Source: a virus. Taken from it: 22,212 nt of DNA. The translations under genes were made by a program, and so were the position numbers. The notes under the pieces were generated by a model, which saw only the letters and a program-made list of their open reading frames with translations, did not search any database and was not told where the DNA came from. Where the stretch lies: the IMG/VR virus record IMGVR_UViG_3300017952_000117, positions 1-22,212 of that record. The stretch is one strand, 5' to 3'. Position 1 is the stretch's first letter, and each line of letters starts with the position of its first letter. Positions 1-9,516 of the stretch are shown here, one piece after another.

Positions 1-2
1 CT

Positions 3-3000
3 GGATATGATGTAATTAATCCACCAAATATTCATATTGGTGATACTGTTGGCACTGGCGCAACTGCATATGCAATTGTCGAAAATGGATCTTTAGATTC
101 CATTGAGATTATTTCTGGTGGTTATGATATTAGAGCCGTACCTAATGTATCAATCATTGGTGGAAATGGATCTGGAGCTACTGCTTCAGCAAGACTTAGA
201 TCAATAAGAAATACAAGAACATTCAATGCTGACATTGATGTCAATACAACGGATGATCAGATCGTATTTAATTCAAAACACCTATTTTACAATGGTGAAT
301 CGGTATTTTATGAAAAGGCAAATAACTTTGCAGCTGTTGGTGGACTGGTAGATAGTTCAATCTACTATGTCCATAAAGTAAATGACACCACAATTCAGTT
401 GATGGTAAAATATGAGGATGCAGCTGCAGGAATAAATCCAATTGACTTGACCAGTAAGTCGGCGGGTACTAACACACTTACTGCAACAACAAGTAGAAAT
501 ATTCTTGATAAAATTATCGTTGATAATGCTGGATCTGGATATTCAAATCGAAAGGTTTTAGTAGAATCTGCCATCTATCCTCCAACTGATTACACAGCTG
601 AGTCAACAATCAGAAGTGGAATCAATACCTCAAATGATTATATCTTCTTTAAGGCACATGGATTCAATCATGGTGATTTAGTAGAGTATAGAACCACAGA
701 AACTGAAATTACTGGTCTTAGTACAACACAAAATTATTATATTAATAAACTTAATGATGACAAGTTTAATCTTGTTAGTGCTGGTATTGGAACAACCGCT
801 TCGAGTATAGATTTTGATAAAAAAGACTACATCAGTTTCGGTTCAATTGGTGTTGGTACTCATATATTCAAATATCCAGATATCAACGTTGTCGTAGATA
901 CGATTTCTGGAACAGCCAGTACTGCAATTTCTCATCCAGTAGTGAGACCAATTTGCACTGGTGAGATAACACAAGTACAGTTAACATCTATTGGTTCTGG
1001 ATATGGTGTAACTGACACCTTCAATGTACATAGAAGACCAAACGTAACAATATCAAATGGTTCTGGTGCAGTTATTGATGTTGTTGTGACCGAAGGTCAA
1101 ATAACTCAGGCATTTGTTAAAATTTCTGGTAGTGGGTATGTAACACCACCAACTTTGGTGGTTAATGGTGATGGAAAATATGCAAAACTTGTAGCTAACT
1201 TATCAGATGGTCAATTAAGTAGTGTTTCCATTGTTGATTCTGGAAAAGGATATACTCAAAGTAACACTACGGTAAGTGTTGTCACCGCAGGCGTCGGTGC
1301 AAAACTGACCGCAGATGTAACCAAATGGCAAGTAGATTTTGTACAGAAATATAAAGACTCCATTAATGAGAATGATGATGGTGTCATTTTATCAAGTCAA
1401 AATGAAGATTATGGATTAAAATTTGCACACTCATATCTCTCAAGAAAATTAAGACTTTCTCTCAACGATAACATTGAGGATGATTTCAGTGAAAAGTCAA
1501 CCGTAGCTCACTCACCTATTGTTGGATGGGCATATGATGGTTGTCCGATTTATGGTCCATATGGATATAGTTCACCAACTGGAGGAGCCATTCGTAGACT
1601 TACTCCAAGTTATACACTTGCAACAAAATCCAATAGGCCTCCAACATCAATCTATTCATTAGGATTCTTTATCAATGACTGGGAATATACCGCAGATGGT
1701 GATCTTGATGAATATAATGGTAGATTCTGCAAAACACCAGAATTCCCAGATGGAGTTTATGCATATTTCTGTACCATTGAAGCCACGGATAGTTCAGATT
1801 CTCCATTTACAAATACTAGGGAGCCTTTATTCCCATATGTTTTAAATGGATATAAACATGAGGTAAATCCTTTTAACTTAAATCCTTCCTCTATACAAAA
1901 TATTTCTTTAATTAATAATGGAACACTTGTAAGAAATACTTATCCGTATAAATTCGGATTTAAGTCAAGTGCGTATGATTATTTGACAACCAATAATCTT
2001 GAAGATACTCAGATAACAGTTAGAAATATTATTAGGACTGGAATTGGGTCTGTAAGTGTAGTTGTACCAGGTATCGACTATAAAGTAAATGATCCAATTA
2101 CTTTTAACAACATTAACAGTGGTGGTCAATCAGCGTCAGCTGTTGTTAAAACTCTTGTTGGAAAAGGTGTTTCTAGTATCTCGTTTACTGAAACTGAAGT
2201 AAACAATATAACCTTTACTATTGAGAATCAAACTGTAACTGGTGTTGCAACCACTGCACACAATCTTTCTAATAATGATATTGTTATTATTAGTGGAATT
2301 GGAACAGGAGAACTCAAGTTCATTGAAGGGAAAAGAACTATCTCGGTTTCTTCTGTAACATCTAGACTCGATGTTGGTATTGGTACTAGTGGTGCAACTG
2401 GAATCACCACCACATTGGTTCTTGCAAATTCTGGATCAACTCCAAACATTTTCGTTGATGATGTTATCGGTATTGGAAGTGAAAGAATGAGAGTTCTTTC
2501 AATCAACGCAGATAAAAACGAATATAGAGTTCGTCGTGTTGCAGGCTTACTGACCTCTCATGAAGCTGGCGAACAGGTAACAATTGATCAGAGTAGATTC
2601 TCCTTCACTGTTGGTATCAAAACAAATCTAACAACACCAGCAAACAAAAAAATTGTTTTCAATCCACAAAATTCTATTGGAATTGGAACGACGGTTGTTG
2701 TTCAGAGTGTAGCTGGTGTTGGTACAACCACTGTTGTTAGAGTAAAGGCATATGATGGAACAATCTTAACCAATCACCAACTGCCTCCATCTGGATCTTC
2801 TGCGGACAACATGATTAGTATTTCTAATCATGGATTGTTATCTGGTCAAAAATTAACCTATAGTGCGGGCCCAACAGGTGTTGCATTAACAGTATCTAAT
2901 AATCTTGATCTGAGTAACCCATTTAATTTGTCGGATGGACAAACTGTCTATGCTGTTGATAAGGGTAATAACCTTCTGGGAATTACTACAACAAAGGCTG

Positions 3001-6000
3001 GAATTGGAAGTACATCAACATCTCTCTATTTTACACCAGTTCAGGAAAATACTGGAGTCGAACATTCATTTGAAACTGCCAATCTTTCATATGTTGGTAG
3101 TGTAAAACGATATGATGTTACCATGAAGACCGTTGATTCTCATGAATTGAAAACTGGTGACAACATATCCGTTCACTTACTTCCAAACACAACAAAATCA
3201 GTAGCTCTTGAGTATGATACCATTTCAAGAAAAACTACTATTGATCCAAAATATTTTGCAACATCTGCTGTTGGTGTTGGAACTTCCCTGTCTACCATAA
3301 CCATCACTGATCACAAATATTCAAGTGGTGATAAAATTCTTTATAGTTCATCAAATCCAATCACTCCTTTGACAAATAAAGGTGAGTATTATGTTCAAAG
3401 GCTAGATGATAACAGATTTAGATTATCGACAAATTATGTTGATGCAACTAAGTTTGGTGGTCAATTTATTGGAATTACTAGTTTTGGATCTGGTGTTCAT
3501 AAGGTAACTGCAATCAATCCACATGTTACGGCTAGAAGAGGTCAAACCATTGGATTTGCGGTTTCTGATGTAACGGTTCAAGACTTTAAACTCGAATTCT
3601 TTGAAGATGAAAGTTTTGAAAATAGATATGAGGGATTTGGTATCAGTACCGAAGTAACAAGATCTGGAACACCTGGAACTTCTGGTGCTGTAGTGAACTT
3701 GAAACTCTCTGAGAGTGTACCTTCTCCACTTTACTACAAATTAACGCCGCAGAGTCTGGATACTATTTCTGTCACCAAGAGAGATGCAAATCCAGATGTT
3801 AGTGTTAATAATGGATCTAAGATTATTATCTTTGATAGTGTTTACTCTGGTAGACACGGTATCACGAGTACATCTGATACTGAGCTTAGATATCAAGTAA
3901 CTGAAGAACCAGAATCTGCAAGTTACACATCATCATCTGGAATTACTACATTTAGTTATAGTACAGATTCTACTAATGCTCTTGGTGGAATTAACGAAAT
4001 CAAAGTTAATTTTGGTGGTATCAATTACCTGAGAAATCCTGGAATTACTACAATTAGAACCACATCAGGCAAAAATGCGATTCTAAGACTGTATGATGAT
4101 CAGGTTGGAAGACCAGGTGCAAGAGAAGTTGTCAATCTGGGATTTGAATATCCATCTGATAATACTATCAAACCTTCTGTTGATCTACCAACGGTAGTTA
4201 CTATTACTAATAACTATGTTCTTAACAAAGTTGGTATCGTAACCGCTGGTAGAAATTACATTATTGCTCCAGATTTAATTATTCCAGATAGACCAGATGT
4301 AACACTGGTTGCTAACTTAGAAGGAACTTCTATTGGATCTGTAGAAGTTACAAATGTTGGTCGTGGATTTAACGAGGTTCCAAATCCACCAAGGATTGTT
4401 GCGGTTAGAAACACAAATGGTGTTGGTATTGTTTCTGCAAGTTCTAATGGGGACACCAATTTCTTGACCATTACACAACCTACTAATGGTTGGAGGGCTG
4501 ATGGATCAGACTTCCCATTTGATGTGGGAGATAAAATCTTTGTTGAAGGCATCGGACTAACAACGTCATTAACATCAACTGGTGGTTACAATTCTGAGGA
4601 TTATGATTATAACTTCTTTGAGATTTTGACTAGAAATCCATCGAGTGCTCAGATTACTTATTCTATCGCTGGAATCGGAACCACTGGTGGAACTTTCAAT
4701 GCAGATGATAGTGCTGGTAGAGTTATTAAATCAACAGATCTTCCCACATTCTCGGCTGAACTAAATTCAGAGTCATTCTTCTCTGGTGAAAGAGTAACTT
4801 ATGGTTCTGATGGAATTGGTTTTGTTCTTGATAATCAAGGTTATGATCCAGTAACGAATACTGTTAGACTAAGATCCTTAACCGCATCTATCAATATTGG
4901 AGACGTTGTTAAAGGTTTCTTATCTGGATCAGAAGGCACAGTTGCCAATGTAGAAACACCTAATAAATTCTTCAATGTTGGCTTTGGTGCGGAAAGGACG
5001 AAAGGTTGGCAGAGAGACACTGGTAAATTAAATGACGACTTCCAGAAAATCGAAGATAATGACTACTATCAAAACTTCTCATACTCAATTAAGAGTCAAG
5101 TTCAAGAGAAAGAATGGAAAGATGCTGTAAACAGTATTGTTCATCCAACTGGATATAAAAATTTCTCCGACCTTGTTGTTATTTCTTCAACCACTGCTGG
5201 ATTTGGTAGAAGCTCAAATCTTGATCTTGGTCAACCAACAAGTGATACGGTTCTTTCTGTTAATATTGATAACTTGAAATCTTTCTATACTAGAGATGAT
5301 TTTGATATTGGTGGAGAGGAAACTCTTACCAATGGTCTTTCTAAGTTTGTGACCCTACAAAATAAGAGAATTTCGGCCTTTATTAATGTGGACTCTAACC
5401 GAGTTGATATTATTGATGATATTTCCGATCAGTTTACTGGTATTGGAACAACAACTAGTACAAACATTGTTGGATTGACAACCTTTAAACTTACTAGAAC
5501 GAACAGATCGGTTGTTCTCTTCAACAAAGTATTTGATGGTTCAAGTTCAAGTGTAGTTTCTGTTGGTTCTTCTATTATCAGAATCAACAACCATGACTTC
5601 CAGACTGGTGAAAGAATCAAGTATGATCCTGGTGCAGCCTATGGCAACAATAGAGTTGGTATTGTAACAACCAATAAAGTTCTTGGTGGTGTTTCCACTT
5701 CGTTCATGCCTGCAGAAGTTTATGTTATCAAGATTGACAATAACAGATTCTCTCTGGCTGGATTGAACACTGCCGTTACAAATAATGAACCCTTCTTCTT
5801 CCGTGCAGTTGGATCTGGTACAAGTCATTCATTCGATGTTTTAAACCCAGACAAGAGAGTTGTTATTGACGTTGATGGTATGGTTCAGTCTCCACTCTTT
5901 AAGAGAGGCATTAATGTAACTCTTGCTGAAGCTGTTGGAGTTGGTTCTACAACTATTAAGGTCACTGGAATTACATCAATTACTGCAAATGATTTGTTTA

Positions 6001-9000
6001 ATATTGACAATGAGATTATGCAGGTGGGTGTTGTTGGATTTGGTTCAACAAACGTACTAACGGTTGATCGTGGATTACTTGGAAGTGTTGCAGCTGCACA
6101 CACAGTTGGTGCTGCAGTAACTGTACGTGGTGGTAACTTCCATATTGTTAAGGATGTGATTCACTTTGTTACTGCTCCATATGGACCAACTGGAGTTAGT
6201 ACATTACAACCAGGTATTAGCACATCTTCTACTTTTGGTGGTCGTGTATTCAATAGAAAGAATCCAAATACCAACTTTATTTTTGATGACATTTCCGACC
6301 AATTCACTGGTATTGGTAAGACATTTACACTTCTTCAGGATGATCAGGACGTTACTGGTATTGTTACTACAATATCTGGTCCTGGTGGTAGTAATGAAGT
6401 TGTAAACAATGGATTTATCCTTATTAACAACGTTGTTCAGTCTCCATTGGTTGATTACACCATGGACGAAAGAACTGGATCTGGAATTGGTGCTTCTATC
6501 TTCTTCACTGGAACGACCAGAACTAATCTTCCTAGGGGTGGAATTGTTGGGGACGTTTCTGTTGGTTTTGGTTCTGGATACCAGAATTTGGTTGCAGCTG
6601 CCGCAACCGCAGTTGTAAACGGTTCGGGTGCAATTGAGTCGGTTGTTGTTACTGGTGGTGGATCGGGATACAGATCTTCTGATTCTGTTTCTATTCAGAT
6701 TTTCAATCCTCTTGGAATCGGATCAACGGCAGTTCTTTCAGCAACTGTCGGAACTGCAGGAACAATTACTGGTATTTCTACAGTAAGTGGTGGATCTGGA
6801 TATGCATCCACAACTCCTCCAGTAATCGTTGTTGGTATTCCGACAGCATACAATAATGTATCATTTACTGGTGGACAAGGAAATGGATTTAAGGCTACTG
6901 TTGTAGTTGGTACGGGCGGAAGCATCATTGATTTCAATATCACTGATAGAGGAATTGGATATTATAATGGTGATGTTTTAACTGCCGCTGGAATCCCAAC
7001 AGATCCAAATGTTGGTGCGGCATTTAGTGCATTTACATTCACTGTTAATAGTAGAATCGATGACAAGTTCTCTGGATTTAGTTTCGGTCAGATTCTTCCA
7101 CTTGATAGTTTTGCTGATGAATTTGATGGAAGTCAAACTGTATTCACCTTAACAAAGACTACAGTTACTACTGAGATCATTAACATTGATACTGAAGACA
7201 CCTCTCTTGATGTTGGTAATAATTTGATCATCTTCATTAATGATATTTTACAGAGACCAGGTGCAAACTATACTTTCACTGGAGGAACCCAAGTTCAGTT
7301 TACCGAAGCTCCAAAAGCTGGAAGTAAGTGTCAGGTCTTGTTCTACAGAGGATCTAATGCAGACGTAACTGATGGAACTCCTTTCCCAACGGTTAAGATT
7401 GGAGATAGACTGACCTTACAGAGAAAAAATAATATTGTTGGTCAACTTGATAGAAGGGTAACTGCGATTACTGGTGTTAAAAAGGCAGAAACTAATTTGT
7501 ATGCTGGTGTTGGTATTAACTCTAACGCCGCATTTACAAGGTCTGTTTCTTGGCAAAAACAAACAAGTGATTTGATTCTGAACAATCAAGCTCTTCCAAA
7601 ATCAAGAACCTCACTGATTGGCAAAATTCATCCAACCACTAGAATTATTCAGAATGTTGGTGTTTCTTCAGATGCAATTTTTGTAGAGAACGCATTCCCA
7701 CTGTTTAGTGCTTATGATAATAGATCTGATAGAAACAGTGTTCTTGGTGGAAGTATCAAGATCATGAAAGAGAATAATGTTGACGCGGCTGATGCCACTG
7801 CAACAGTGTCTCTTGGGGGAACAATTTCTGGATTTACTATCACGGATCCTGGTGCTGGATATGATACATTACCAACAATTTCCTTTGCATCTACTATTCC
7901 ACAAACTAAAGAAGTTGGTAAAGATTGGACTGCGGTAGATTCAAATACCGACATTGAATATCAAGATGTTGATTATGCAGATAGTGGAATATTTGTTGCT
8001 GTTGGAAGTACATCTGGAATTAACACTTCTAAGGATGGAGTTACATGGAACTCTTCGACATCAAGTGGATTTGGGACCTACTTTAGTGTTGTTGGTTTAA
8101 CAACAAATATTATTGCTGTTGGACTTGGAGGTACAATCGCGGTTAGCACAGATCGTGGTGGTAGTTACACGAATTCCAGAATTTATACAAGAACTCTGAA
8201 TGGATTCCTTTACACATACAATGATGACAATGTTTCTATTGATTTGAATTCAGTTATTGCTGGAACGACTAAAGCTGTTGCAGTTGGTGCTGGTGGAACC
8301 ATTCTGTTCTCTGAGGATGGGCCTCTTGGTCTTGGAACTGCTTTTGTCATTGCTAATAAGTATTCAATACAAAATCTTCGTGGTGTTGGAAACAACGCAA
8401 ATACTTTCATTGCCGTCGGTGACAATGGAGAACTTCTGAGATCTAATGATGGTGAAATTTGGTCTGGTGTTACAACCACCTCAATCACAACGAGATTGAA
8501 TGATGTGCATCATGGTGATAATGCATGGATTGCTGTTGGAGCAGCAGGAACAATTATTCGATCAACTGATGATGGTCTGAATTGGTCAGTTGTTTCCTCT
8601 GGAGCCACTTTCAGTCTGAATTCTGTCAGTTATGACAACAACGTTTGGGTTGCAGTTGGACAGACTGGAAATGTGATGAACTCCTTTAATGGAACTCATT
8701 GGTATCCAAGATCCGTTGGCGTTACTACAGATTTCAATGGACTTGCATTTGGTGATAATAAACTGGTAACAGTTGGACTGTCTTCGAATATTCTGTACAG
8801 TGAGTTTGCAACCGTATCTGCAGCTGCAACCGCTACGGTTTCTGCCGCAGGAACAATCACATCAATTAATTTAACAGAACGTGGTTTTGGTTATGATCCA
8901 AATACATCTGTAGAGGTTCTTATTTCTACAGAACCAGTCACAATTGAGATAATTACCAGTGCAGATTGTGACGGCGACTACGGTGTAGTTGTTGGTCTTG

Positions 9001-9494
9001 GAACAAGTTCAACTGGTATTGGAACTGATAGTCCAATGGTCAAATTTGAATTGCAGTCAGATCCGTTCTTAGATCAAGCTGCTTTTGGTAATATTACCAA
9101 GAGTGGTATTTCTCAAGGTTATTACTTCGTTATTCACGATTCTGTTGTTGGCAATGGACTGACATCAATTAATGTTGATGCAAGTGTTATTGGAGTTGGA
9201 ACAACATTCATTGATAATGTATACAGAGCTGATGAAATTATTACGTCTACTTCTGGTATCGTTACTGTATGTTCCAACGTTCAGTCTCTTGCTGGACTGG
9301 GAACAACCAGCCTATCTCCTAAGATTGGTTACTATAGTTGGGGTAGATTCTATTCATTCAATAGAGATGTTGTAAACCCACAATCTTTCAGTATCAATAA
9401 TCAAAATGGATATGCTGGACTTACTACAGCGCCAGTTGTTTATCGTGTTAGTGCGGTAACAGAAAATTATAATGACTTAAGTGAGACTTCATAA
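3..9494 (+). CDS. Giant modular virion structural protein (baseplate/tail associated), 5' truncated by window
   Basis: The frame is open from the first bases of the window to TAA at 9492-9494, giving at least 3163 residues; the real start lies upstream. A TTG/ATG at 399/402 is internal, because the protein reads through it with the same repeat style on both sides. Domains seen: HGL-type beta modules (about 235-400, 620-790, 2800-3050, 3290-3510, 5560-5840); GSGY repeats (3-200, 965-1320, 2040-2185, 4210-4410, 6550-7050, 7785-7895, 8805-8940); a YHYH-like domain (1509-1860); a YYQNFSYSIKS...HPTGYKNF module (5050-5185); three F.G..T.FTLT modules (from 5415, 6285, 7110), the latter two with an ILINNVVQSP- or IFINDILQRP-type sequence; an RG/H cell-like module (5930-6130); and a seven-blade propeller (7914-8811). 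It ends with GYYSWGRFYSF followed by a conserved-looking tail. Similar giant proteins are known in marine T4-like phages. Its position before gene 8 matches T4 gene 7, but I see no gp7 homology. Virion location is inferred from context. Confidence 0.85.
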   Translation, partial: GYDVINPPNIHIGDTVGTGATAYAIVENGSLDSIEIISGGYDIRAVPNVSIIGGNGSGATASARLRSIRNTRTFNADIDVNTTDDQIVFNSKHLFYNGESVFYEKANNFAAVGGLVDSSIYYVHKVNDTTIQLMVKYEDAAAGINPIDLTSKSAGTNTLTATTSRNILDKIIVDNAGSGYSNRKVLVESAIYPPTDYTAESTIRSGINTSNDYIFFKAHGFNHGDLVEYRTTETEITGLSTTQNYYINKLNDDKFNLVSAGIGTTASSIDFDKKDYISFGSIGVGTHIFKYPDINVVVDTISGTASTAISHPVVRPICTGEITQVQLTSIGSGYGVTDTFNVHRRPNVTISNGSGAVIDVVVTEGQITQAFVKISGSGYVTPPTLVVNGDGKYAKLVANLSDGQLSSVSIVDSGKGYTQSNTTVSVVTAGVGAKLTADVTKWQVDFVQKYKDSINENDDGVILSSQNEDYGLKFAHSYLSRKLRLSLNDNIEDDFSEKSTVAHSPIVGWAYDGCPIYGPYGYSSPTGGAIRRLTPSYTLATKSNRPPTSIYSLGFFINDWEYTADGDLDEYNGRFCKTPEFPDGVYAYFCTIEATDSSDSPFTNTREPLFPYVLNGYKHEVNPFNLNPSSIQNISLINNGTLVRNTYPYKFGFKSSAYDYLTTNNLEDTQITVRNIIRTGIGSVSVVVPGIDYKVNDPITFNNINSGGQSASAVVKTLVGKGVSSISFTETEVNNITFTIENQTVTGVATTAHNLSNNDIVIISGIGTGELKFIEGKRTISVSSVTSRLDVGIGTSGATGITTTLVLANSGSTPNIFVDDVIGIGSERMRVLSINADKNEYRVRRVAGLLTSHEAGEQVTIDQSRFSFTVGIKTNLTTPANKKIVFNPQNSIGIGTTVVVQSVAGVGTTTVVRVKAYDGTILTNHQLPPSGSSADNMISISNHGLLSGQKLTYSAGPTGVALTVSNNLDLSNPFNLSDGQTVYAVDKGNNLLGITTTKAGIGSTSTSLYFTPVQENTGVEHSFETANLSYVGSVKRYDVTMKTVDSHELKTGDNISVHLLPNTTKSVALEYDTISRKTTIDPKYFATSAVGVGTSLSTITITDHKYSSGDKILYSSSNPITPLTNKGEYYVQRLDDNRFRLSTNYVDATKFGGQFIGITSFGSGVHKVTAINPHVTARRGQTIGFAVSDVTVQDFKLEFFEDESFENRYEGFGISTEVTRSGTPGTSGAVVNLKLSESVPSPLYYKLTPQSLDTISVTKRDANPDVSVNNGSKIIIFDSVYSGRHGITSTSDTELRYQVTEEPESASYTSSSGITTFSYSTDSTNALGGINEIKVNFGGINYLRNPGITTIRTTSGKNAILRLYDDQVGRPGAREVVNLGFEYPSDNTIKPSVDLPTVVTITNNYVLNKVGIVTAGRNYIIAPDLIIPDRPDVTLVANLEGTSIGSVEVTNVGRGFNEVPNPPRIVAVRNTNGVGIVSASSNGDTNFLTITQPTNGWRADGSDFPFDVGDKIFVEGIGLTTSLTSTGGYNSEDYDYNFFEILTRNPSSAQITYSIAGIGTTGGTFNADDSAGRVIKSTDLPTFSAELNSESFFSGERVTYGSDGIGFVLDNQGYDPVTNTVRLRSLTASINIGDVVKGFLSGSEGTVANVETPNKFFNVGFGAERTKGWQRDTGKLNDDFQKIEDNDYYQNFSYSIKSQVQEKEWKDAVNSIVHPTGYKNFSDLVVISSTTAGFGRSSNLDLGQPTSDTVLSVNIDNLKSFYTRDDFDIGGEETLTNGLSKFVTLQNKRISAFINVDSNRVDIIDDISDQFTGIGTTTSTNIVGLTTFKLTRTNRSVVLFNKVFDGSSSSVVSVGSSIIRINNHDFQTGERIKYDPGAAYGNNRVGIVTTNKVLGGVSTSFMPAEVYVIKIDNNRFSLAGLNTAVTNNEPFFFRAVGSGTSHSFDVLNPDKRVVIDVDGMVQSPLFKRGINVTLAEAVGVGSTTIKVTGITSITANDLFNIDNEIMQVGVVGFGSTNVLTVDRGLLGSVAAAHTVGAAVTVRGGNFHIVKDVIHFVTAPYGPTGVSTLQPGISTSSTFGGRVFNRKNPNTNFIFDDISDQFTGIGKTFTLLQDDQDVTGIVTTISGPGGSNEVVNNGFILINNVVQSPLVDYTMDERTGSGIGASIFFTGTTRTNLPRGGIVGDVSVGFGSGYQNLVAAAATAVVNGSGAIESVVVTGGGSGYRSSDSVSIQIFNPLGIGSTAVLSATVGTAGTITGISTVSGGSGYASTTPPVIVVGIPTAYNNVSFTGGQGNGFKATVVVGTGGSIIDFNITDRGIGYYNGDVLTAAGIPTDPNVGAAFSAFTFTVNSRIDDKFSGFSFGQILPLDSFADEFDGSQTVFTLTKTTVTTEIINIDTEDTSLDVGNNLIIFINDILQRPGANYTFTGGTQVQFTEAPKAGSKCQVLFYRGSNADVTDGTPFPTVKIGDRLTLQRKNNIVGQLDRRVTAITGVKKAETNLYAGVGINSNAAFTRSVSWQKQTSDLILNNQALPKSRTSLIGKIHPTTRIIQNVGVSSDAIFVENAFPLFSAYDNRSDRNSVLGGSIKIMKENNVDAADATATVSLGGTISGFTITDPGAGYDTLPTISFASTIPQTKEVGKDWTAVDSNTDIEYQDVDYADSGIFVAVGSTSGINTSKDGVTWNSSTSSGFGTYFSVVGLTTNIIAVGLGGTIAVSTDRGGSYTNSRIYTRTLNGFLYTYNDDNVSIDLNSVIAGTTKAVAVGAGGTILFSEDGPLGLGTAFVIANKYSIQNLRGVGNNANTFIAVGDNGELLRSNDGEIWSGVTTTSITTRLNDVHHGDNAWIAVGAAGTIIRSTDDGLNWSVVSSGATFSLNSVSYDNNVWVAVGQTGNVMNSFNGTHWYPRSVGVTTDFNGLAFGDNKLVTVGLSSNILYSEFATVSAAATATVSAAGTITSINLTERGFGYDPNTSVEVLISTEPVTIEIITSADCDGDYGVVVGLGTSSTGIGTDSPMVKFELQSDPFLDQAAFGNITKSGISQGYYFVIHDSVVGNGLTSINVDASVIGVGTTFIDNVYRADEIITSTSGIVTVCSNVQSLAGLGTTSLSPKIGYYSWGRFYSFNRDVVNPQSFSINNQNGYAGLTTAPVVYRVSAVTENYNDLSETS
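965..1320 (+). repeat. GSGY-type beta repeats, three tandem units
   Basis: Three consecutive protein units share the pattern G-x-(I/L)-x-x-V-x-(I/V), then G(S/K)GY, then a stretch ending in a hydrophobic strand and a Gly-rich turn. Landmarks are IGSGYGV (about 990), ISGSGYVTPP (about 1125) and DSGKGYTQS (about 1236). Each unit is about 35-45 residues. The same unit recurs elsewhere in this protein, in the gp8-like protein and in the DUF4815-type protein. It is probably a short beta-strand building block; no enzymatic motif is seen. Confidence 0.7.
1509..1860 (+). other. Degenerate YHYH domain within the giant structural protein
   Basis: The translation contains GWAYDGCPIYGPYGY (about 1521-1565), then LDEYNGRFCKTPEFPDGVYAY (1703-1766), then PYVLNGYK (about 1834-1857). 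This order (DG.PIYGPYGY, LDE.NG, TPE.PDG.Y.Y, PY..G) is the signature of the YHYH protein family. The family-naming YHYH tetrad is here YAYF (1758-1769), so both histidines are absent. YHYH domains are known as inserts in marine phage structural proteins. The function is unknown; loss of the histidines argues against any metal or catalytic role that depends on them and favours a structural role. Assignment rests on motif recognition only. Confidence 0.75.
5415..6317 (+). repeat. Two copies of the DDISDQFTGIG module start
   Basis: The 11-residue sequence DDISDQFTGIG occurs at 5415-5447 and again at 6285-6317. The two 33-nt stretches differ at 5 positions, all of which leave the protein unchanged. 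Each copy begins a module of the F.G.(G).T.F.LT type seen in phage fibres and tail proteins; a third, divergent copy (ADEFDGSQTVFTLT) starts near 7113 and leads to IFINDILQRPGANYTF. The region between the two copies carries a module with GVGSTTIKV, an IDNEIMQVG segment and DRGLLGSVAAAHTVGAAV (about 5935-6125), a pattern common in phage structural proteins. Confidence 0.7.
6550..7050 (+). repeat. GSGY-type beta repeats, four tandem units
   Basis: Landmarks are GFGSGYQN (about 6570), GGGSGYRSSD (about 6655), SGGSGYASTTPP (about 6788) and DRGIGYYNGD (about 6945). Between them run Ala/Val-rich strands such as AAAATAVVNGSGAIESVVV. It is the densest array of this unit in the window. The units are divergent in DNA, so the array is not a recent tandem duplication. 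It is probably an elongated beta structure; the function is unknown. Confidence 0.7.
7914..8811 (+). other. Seven-blade Asp-box (BNR/Ycf48-like) beta-propeller domain
   Basis: Seven units of the form (I/V)AVG..G.I..S.DG..W are visible, starting near 7991, 8109, 8271, 8406, 8526, 8646 and 8763. Six of the seven are 39-45 residues apart and one (2 to 3) about 54. Examples are FVAVGSTSGINTSKDGVTW, WIAVGAAGTIIRSTDDGLNW and WVAVGQTGNVMNSFNGTHW. Blades 1, 2, 4 and 5 keep Asp-box-like S.D.G.(T/S)(W/Y) turns; blades 3, 6 and 7 are degraded. The domain opens with KDWTAV and closes with NILYSEF, as expected if the first and last strands together close the ring. It is flanked on both sides by GSGY-type units. 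Propellers of this fold often bind glycans or protein partners; here a receptor or structural docking role is an inference. Confidence 0.8.
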
Positions 9495-9497
9495 ATA
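9490..9497 (+). promoter_or_regulatory. Candidate T4-type late promoter (CATAAATA) upstream of gene 8
   Basis: CATAAATA matches the NATAAATA late promoter box of T4-like cyanophages (TATAAATA in T4). It overlaps the TAA stop of the giant gene and lies 19 nt before the ATG of the gp8-like gene, leaving a short leader of about 14 nt. No Shine-Dalgarno sequence is visible in that leader. The overlap with a stop codon makes chance a real alternative. Confidence 0.55.
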
Positions 9498-9516
9498 AAA
9501 CAAAAAGTCTAATAAA

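Noticed and set aside
399-404. TTG/ATG as the start of the giant protein
   Set aside because: The frame is open upstream to the window edge and encodes the same module types (YNGESVFYEKANN and GGYDIRAVPN), so this is an internal codon.
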